Part shown: positions 60,537 to 64,000 of the stretch, in pieces
Position numbering within the stretch: the stretch's first letter is position 1
Layout of the letters: every line of letters begins with the position of its first letter
From: CAIYOL01 sp964494805
GTDB lineage: Bacteria; Planctomycetota; Phycisphaerae; Sedimentisphaerales; Anaerobacaceae
Direction: 5' to 3'
Assembly (NCBI GenBank): GCA_964494805.1
Contig: CAZBST010000001.1
Coordinates: forward strand, 310,001-374,000
Length of the DNA stretch: 64,000 bases
Made by a program: the position numbers and the translations under genes
The notes under the pieces: model-generated
What the model saw: the letters and a program-made list of their open reading frames with translations, nothing else
The model's database searches: none
Told to the model about the DNA's origin: nothing

Positions 60537-60561
60537 TTTATCCCATTTCTTGTAACTTTGT
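60537..60561 (-). repeat. right terminal inverted repeat
   Basis: The reverse complement matches 52201-52225 in 22 of 25 positions. A further TCCCATTT box follows at 60561-60568. Confidence 0.65.
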
Positions 60562-60720
60562 CCCATTTTGAAAGTTAAACTACAACAGTTAAACTACAGT
60601 AGTTGCGTAAGTGCGCTTTTGCAAGAGAAATTCGTGCGCTTAGTTGTCTTATTTGGCCAAGTGTCTAAACTGGTTGGAATCGGCTTTAGCGGTGTTGTAA
60701 GCAGGGTTTTGGGGGGTGAT

Positions 60721-60748
60721 TTGACTTTTTGCCAAATCGGGTTATATT
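60721..60748 (+). promoter_or_regulatory. promoter of dnaG-rpoD
   Basis: TTGACT (60721-60726), 16 bp, TATATT (60743-60748); the dnaG ATG is at 60890, so the leader is about 135 bases. Confidence 0.6.
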
Positions 60749-60889
60749 TAAGGTAGCCGACCATTAAAATTGAGTAAACGGTCGGCAGTTTGGGACGAAT
60801 TTCTCACCAAGAATTGGCGAGAATTCAGGTAATCATCAATCCGAAGGTGTAAAGGGTTTCCTCCATAAAAGGCAGGCGGTAAGAAGAAG

Positions 60890-62689
60890 ATGGCAGTATT
60901 TTTCGACCAGGGAGTAGTTAATCAGGTCCAGCAGGCCAACGATATAGTTGACGTAATAGGCGAGCATGTGAATCTGGTAAAAAAGGGCAGAGAAATGGTG
61001 GGGCTGTGCCCATTCCACGACGACCATCGGCCAAGCTTAAATGTCAACGCCGTCAAGCAGATATTCAAGTGCTTTGCCTGCGGGGTCGGCGGCGATGTGT
61101 TCAAGTTCGTCCAGATGCGAGAGGGGTTGTCTTTTTCCGGCGCGGTAGAAAGACTGGCTGAGCGCGCAGGCATAAAGTTAAAACCCAGAACACAAGGCAC
61201 AAGGCAAAAGGCACAAGATTCGGATGTAGACCCCAATAGATTAGCGAGGGTCAATGAGTGGGCGGCTAAATATTTTCAGGAAAATCTCCGCGATGAAAAA
61301 AAAGGTAAAGTAGCCCGGGATTATCTTGCTCAAAGACAAATCACGCAGGAGAGCATTAAAAAGTGGCGGCTCGGGGTGGCTATCGATTCGCAGGATGGTT
61401 TACTCAAAGCCGCAAGCGCAAGGAACATTCCTGAGAAACTATTGGAACAGGCGGGGCTGGTTGTGGGGCAGGCGGGCAGCGGCTTTAGTGATAAATTCGT
61501 AAATCGGTTAATGTTCACTATCACCGATGTAACGGGAAGGGTAATCGGCTTCGGCGGACGAACGCTGGACGATAAAGGCGCCAAATATGTAAATTCGCCG
61601 ACGACGGTACTGTTCGATAAAAGTAATATGCTGTACGGTCTTGAGCAGGCGCGGCATAAGATTGTCTCGACGGGGACGGCAGTTGTCGTAGAAGGTTACA
61701 CTGATGTCATAATGGCACATAGTAAAGGGTGCGACAACGTAGTTGCGGCTTTGGGCACCAGTTTTACGTCGGGGCAGGGGCGAATTCTGCGGCGATACGC
61801 AAAAAAAGTGGTTTTGGTTTTCGATAGCGACACCGCGGGTATGGAAGCGGCCAACAGGGCGCTGGAGATTTGCCTGGCACAGCATATAGATATAGCACTG
61901 GCTTGCGTGCCGGAAGGGAAGGACCCGTGTGATTTTCTTTTGACCGCCGGTAAAGAACGGTTCGAGAAATTGGTAGACGAAGCCGTCGATGTTTTCCAGT
62001 TCAAATGGAACAGACTAACAGAGAGCTTCGACAGAGATGAGACTTTTGCCGGAAGAAAGGCAGCTATTGAAGAGTTCTTACAGACGATAGCGACGAGCTT
62101 ATGGTCGGGCAGTCTGGCAGCAATAGATAAAGGGCTGGTAGTCAACCGGCTCTCGAAGATTATCGGTGTCAGCACCAAAGAGATAAATGCTGAGCTGCAC
62201 AAAAGAATTAGAAGGACGGCAAAAACGGCGAGCTACAGCGTGGAAAACCAGAAAGTGCGAAGCACGGATTTAGGCGAAGGTTCGTTTGCCATAGCGCAGC
62301 GTGAGATTCTGGAAGTGCTACTGAATGAACCGAAGCTGTTTGAAATTGTAAAACAAAAAATTGCAGTCGAGGACTTTGATGTGCCGATGTTGAGGCAAAC
62401 AGCGTCAATACTATTCGAAACGCTGAGCACCAGTCCTGAAAGCCGGCTGGCGGAAATAATAGCCAGAACGGAATCGCCGCAAATAGGCAGTCTTCTTGTT
62501 GAATTGGCACAATCAGGCGAGGCAAAGGGTAATTTCGAGTCCCGTCTGGCTGGGGCGCTGGATGCGGTAGGCAGGCACCGGGCACAGAGGAGAAAAAGCG
62601 AGGTTAAAGCGATAGACGGGCGGGAATTTCTGCGATGTGTTCATGAAAATACGGACAAACAGAACCTTCGCAGTACGGGAATGGTATAG
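60890..62689 (+). CDS. dnaG: DNA primase DnaG
   Basis: DnaG lays down RNA primers at the replication fork. The 599 residues contain the CHC2 zinc finger (CPFHDDHRPSLNV and KCFACGVGGD, about 41-67), the core with the RNAP basic motif, and the Toprim domain: VVEGYTDVIMAHSKG (Glu and Gly of the metal site) and VLVFDSDTAGMEAA (Asp cluster). A helicase-binding C-terminal domain follows. Full length. It lies directly upstream of rpoD, the usual macromolecular synthesis operon order (rpsU missing). Confidence 0.96.
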   Translation: MAVFFDQGVVNQVQQANDIVDVIGEHVNLVKKGREMVGLCPFHDDHRPSLNVNAVKQIFKCFACGVGGDVFKFVQMREGLSFSGAVERLAERAGIKLKPRTQGTRQKAQDSDVDPNRLARVNEWAAKYFQENLRDEKKGKVARDYLAQRQITQESIKKWRLGVAIDSQDGLLKAASARNIPEKLLEQAGLVVGQAGSGFSDKFVNRLMFTITDVTGRVIGFGGRTLDDKGAKYVNSPTTVLFDKSNMLYGLEQARHKIVSTGTAVVVEGYTDVIMAHSKGCDNVVAALGTSFTSGQGRILRRYAKKVVLVFDSDTAGMEAANRALEICLAQHIDIALACVPEGKDPCDFLLTAGKERFEKLVDEAVDVFQFKWNRLTESFDRDETFAGRKAAIEEFLQTIATSLWSGSLAAIDKGLVVNRLSKIIGVSTKEINAELHKRIRRTAKTASYSVENQKVRSTDLGEGSFAIAQREILEVLLNEPKLFEIVKQKIAVEDFDVPMLRQTASILFETLSTSPESRLAEIIARTESPQIGSLLVELAQSGEAKGNFESRLAGALDAVGRHRAQRRKSEVKAIDGREFLRCVHENTDKQNLRSTGMV

Positions 62690-62735
62690 TGAATAGATAC
62701 TTTAATTTTACAGGTTGTGTGTAAGGACAGCAATT

Positions 62736-64000
62736 GTGGCAAAAAAAAGGATAAAAGCAAGCAGGCCGGATGCCATTAGTGAAGCGAAGAGTAGCGCTGA
62801 ATTCTCAGCGAGCACGAAATTCAAAGATGCAGAACAGCAGATAAAAGCGATTACCGAAAAGGGTAAGCGAAAAGGATATCTTACTTACGAGGAAATGAAC
62901 GAGGACCTGTCTGAGGATATGGTTACTCCCGATCGTTTGGACAGCTTATTGGCAACACTGGATGAAATGGGAATCAGTATTATCGACGAAGCTGATGTGG
63001 AAAAGCACGCAGGGGAGGAATTTGAATCGCCTGAAGGCGAGCAGGAAGCCACCAAGGAAGAGCAAGAGCAGCTCAAAGAGGATGAGCTGCTGGAAAAACA
63101 GTTGATTGGCGTAGCAGTCGGTCGGCGGTTTGACGACCCTATAAGAACGTATCTGACACAGATGGGTGAGATACCGCTGCTGACACGGGAAAGCGAGATT
63201 TCGCTGGCGCGCAAAATAGAACTGGCGCGTATGAGCTTTAGAAGAAGAGTGCTGGAATGCGATTATTGCGCCAGAGGCGCCGTGGATATACTCGAGCAGG
63301 TTCAGAACGGTATATTGAGCTTCGACAGAACGATGAAGCTCAGCACCGCTGAAAATCTCGTCAGGTCGGTGATAAAAAAGCGACTGCCTGGAAACATTCA
63401 AACGGTAAATAAACTGCTAAAGGTTAATCAAAATTTGTTTAAGAAATTTCTGCAAAGTGGATCCGACAACGGCGGCAAGGGCCTCGACAGGTCGGATTTA
63501 AAACGGGTATATAGAAACAGGCGCAAAATCGCAACGCTGCTGGAAGAGCTGAGTCTTCGAACGAGCAGAATTCAACCGATGAAAAATAAACTGCATGGCA
63601 TCTGTCAGAAGATGTATCAATTAGAACGGATTATCGCCGGCGGAGTTACTGAGGATGTAACGGCTGAGGATATTAAAGCGATGAAGGAGGAGCTGGTCGG
63701 CTTGCAGGAGTTGGCGATGGAAACTCCGAAGCAGCTCGATAAAAGACTGCGAGCCATCGACAGGGTCTTCAACCAGTACGAACACGCCAAGCGAACACTT
63801 TCAAGCGCAAACCTCAGACTGGTGGTTTCAATTGCTAAGAAGTATCGAAACCGAGGCTTGAGTTTTCTGGATATAATCCAGGAAGGCAATACCGGGCTGA
63901 TGAGAGCGGTTGATAAGTACGAATACCGCAGGGGCTACAAATTCAGCACATACGCTACTTGGTGGATTCGCCAGGCAATCACCCGTGCGATTGCCGACCA
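62736..64000 (+). CDS. rpoD: RNA polymerase primary sigma factor RpoD (partial, runs off the window)
   Basis: The start is GTG at 62736, after AAGGACAG, with an N-terminal region 1.1-like domain (GYLTYEEMNEDLSEDM and LDSLLATLDEMGI). Then come region 1.2 (PIRTYLTQMGEIPLLTRE), an extended non-conserved region, and regions 2.1-2.4: ANLRLVVSIAKKYRNRG, then DIIQEGNTGLMRAVDKYEY and KFSTYATWWIRQAI. Regions 3 and 4 lie beyond the edge. As the housekeeping sigma factor it directs RNA polymerase to TTGACA/TATAAT promoters, in agreement with the many such promoters seen here. Confidence 0.95.
   Translation, partial: MAKKRIKASRPDAISEAKSSAEFSASTKFKDAEQQIKAITEKGKRKGYLTYEEMNEDLSEDMVTPDRLDSLLATLDEMGISIIDEADVEKHAGEEFESPEGEQEATKEEQEQLKEDELLEKQLIGVAVGRRFDDPIRTYLTQMGEIPLLTRESEISLARKIELARMSFRRRVLECDYCARGAVDILEQVQNGILSFDRTMKLSTAENLVRSVIKKRLPGNIQTVNKLLKVNQNLFKKFLQSGSDNGGKGLDRSDLKRVYRNRRKIATLLEELSLRTSRIQPMKNKLHGICQKMYQLERIIAGGVTEDVTAEDIKAMKEELVGLQELAMETPKQLDKRLRAIDRVFNQYEHAKRTLSSANLRLVVSIAKKYRNRGLSFLDIIQEGNTGLMRAVDKYEYRRGYKFSTYATWWIRQAITRAIAD

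Larger units (their letters stand above)
52060..60570. mobile_element. capsid-encoding phage-derived element with Mu-like ends
   Basis: The block lies between tatD and dnaG, two housekeeping genes. It carries a repressor, gp27-like, Gam-like, prohead protease, HK97 capsid and tape-measure-like proteins. A 25-bp inverted repeat (52201-52225 and 60537-60561, 22/25 matches) and AAATGGGA boxes (52058, 52175, 52214 forward; 60541 and 60561 reversed) mark the ends. No portal, terminase large subunit, integrase or transposase was found. It could be a remnant prophage, a capsid-forming satellite, or a domesticated element. The exact boundaries are not fixed. Confidence 0.7.
60421..60889. other. right noncoding end of the element and dnaG leader
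   Basis: Contains the right inverted repeat and two reversed AAATGGGA boxes. CCAAGTGTC-type repeats lie at 60523 and 60657, and the dnaG promoter at 60721. No gene. Confidence 0.45.

Noticed and set aside
52247..60607. TTAAACTAC doublets at both sides of the element as att sites
   Set aside because: Similarity is loose and the right copy lies outside the inverted repeat; no integrase is present.
60568..60756. 62-codon frame between the element and dnaG
   Set aside because: Covers repeats and the dnaG promoter; no ribosome site.
1..64000. CRISPR arrays and rRNA genes
   Set aside because: No regularly spaced direct repeats with unique spacers and no rRNA-like sequence were seen.

Overview
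The window looks like a chromosomal segment of a planctomycete of the class Phycisphaerae, most likely a Sedimentisphaerales-type anaerobe. The inference rests on secreted beta-helix and LamG proteins carrying dockerin-like repeats without cohesins, a large prepilin and secretin locus, polysaccharide-type glycoside hydrolases, and many short noncoding repeats between genes. No database search was possible; product names come from motifs read in the translations.

Layout. 0-10.4 kb: a type IV pilus / type II secretion-like locus with the tail of an upstream gene, four prepilin-type proteins plus one decayed prepilin, then pilM, pilN, pilO, a ParA-type ATPase, a PilP/GspC-like protein and the secretin. 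10.6-12.1 kb: a DUF4139 secreted protein. 12.4-18.8 kb: a MacAB-TolC-like export operon with adaptor, ATPase, two tandem paralogous permeases and an outer-membrane lipoprotein. 19-22.6 kb: a candidate small RNA on the minus strand, a PD40 protein, a transglutaminase-like protein, and a membrane protein paired with a winged-helix regulator behind a palindromic operator. 22.8-27.3 kb: typA and a GH31 glycosidase. 27.7-39 kb: an accessory stretch of large surface proteins, a GH127 enzyme and a TauE/NapH-like membrane redox operon, separated by copies of one modular intergenic repeat. 40-46.7 kb: folC, a BlaR1/BlaI-type pair, tRNA-Leu(CAG) and two small membrane proteins. 46.7-52.1 kb: an IS1595 transposase relic and a housekeeping run (ffh, rpsP, trmD, rplS, yraN, tatD). 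60.9-64 kb: dnaG and the start of rpoD, which runs off the window.

Between tatD and dnaG (about 52.06-60.57 kb) lies a compact phage-derived element. It has a divergently transcribed repressor, a ribbon-helix-helix protein, a Mu gp27-like (DUF3486) protein, a candidate structured RNA with its own promoter and terminator, an HK97-type prohead protease and major capsid protein, a short tape-measure-like protein, and a zinc-finger/Gam-like protein. I found no portal, large terminase, integrase or transposase. Its ends carry an imperfect 25-bp inverted repeat (22/25 matches) and repeated AAATGGGA boxes pointing inward, reminiscent of Mu ends. This is the best candidate for something undescribed: a phage satellite, a capsid-forming mobile element, or a domesticated or decayed Mu-like prophage.

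Other points of interest are a signal-peptide gene that appears to start at ATA, paired 11-bp direct-repeat operator-like sites upstream of two unrelated operons, a likely leaderless folC mRNA, and a 34-codon basic ORF.
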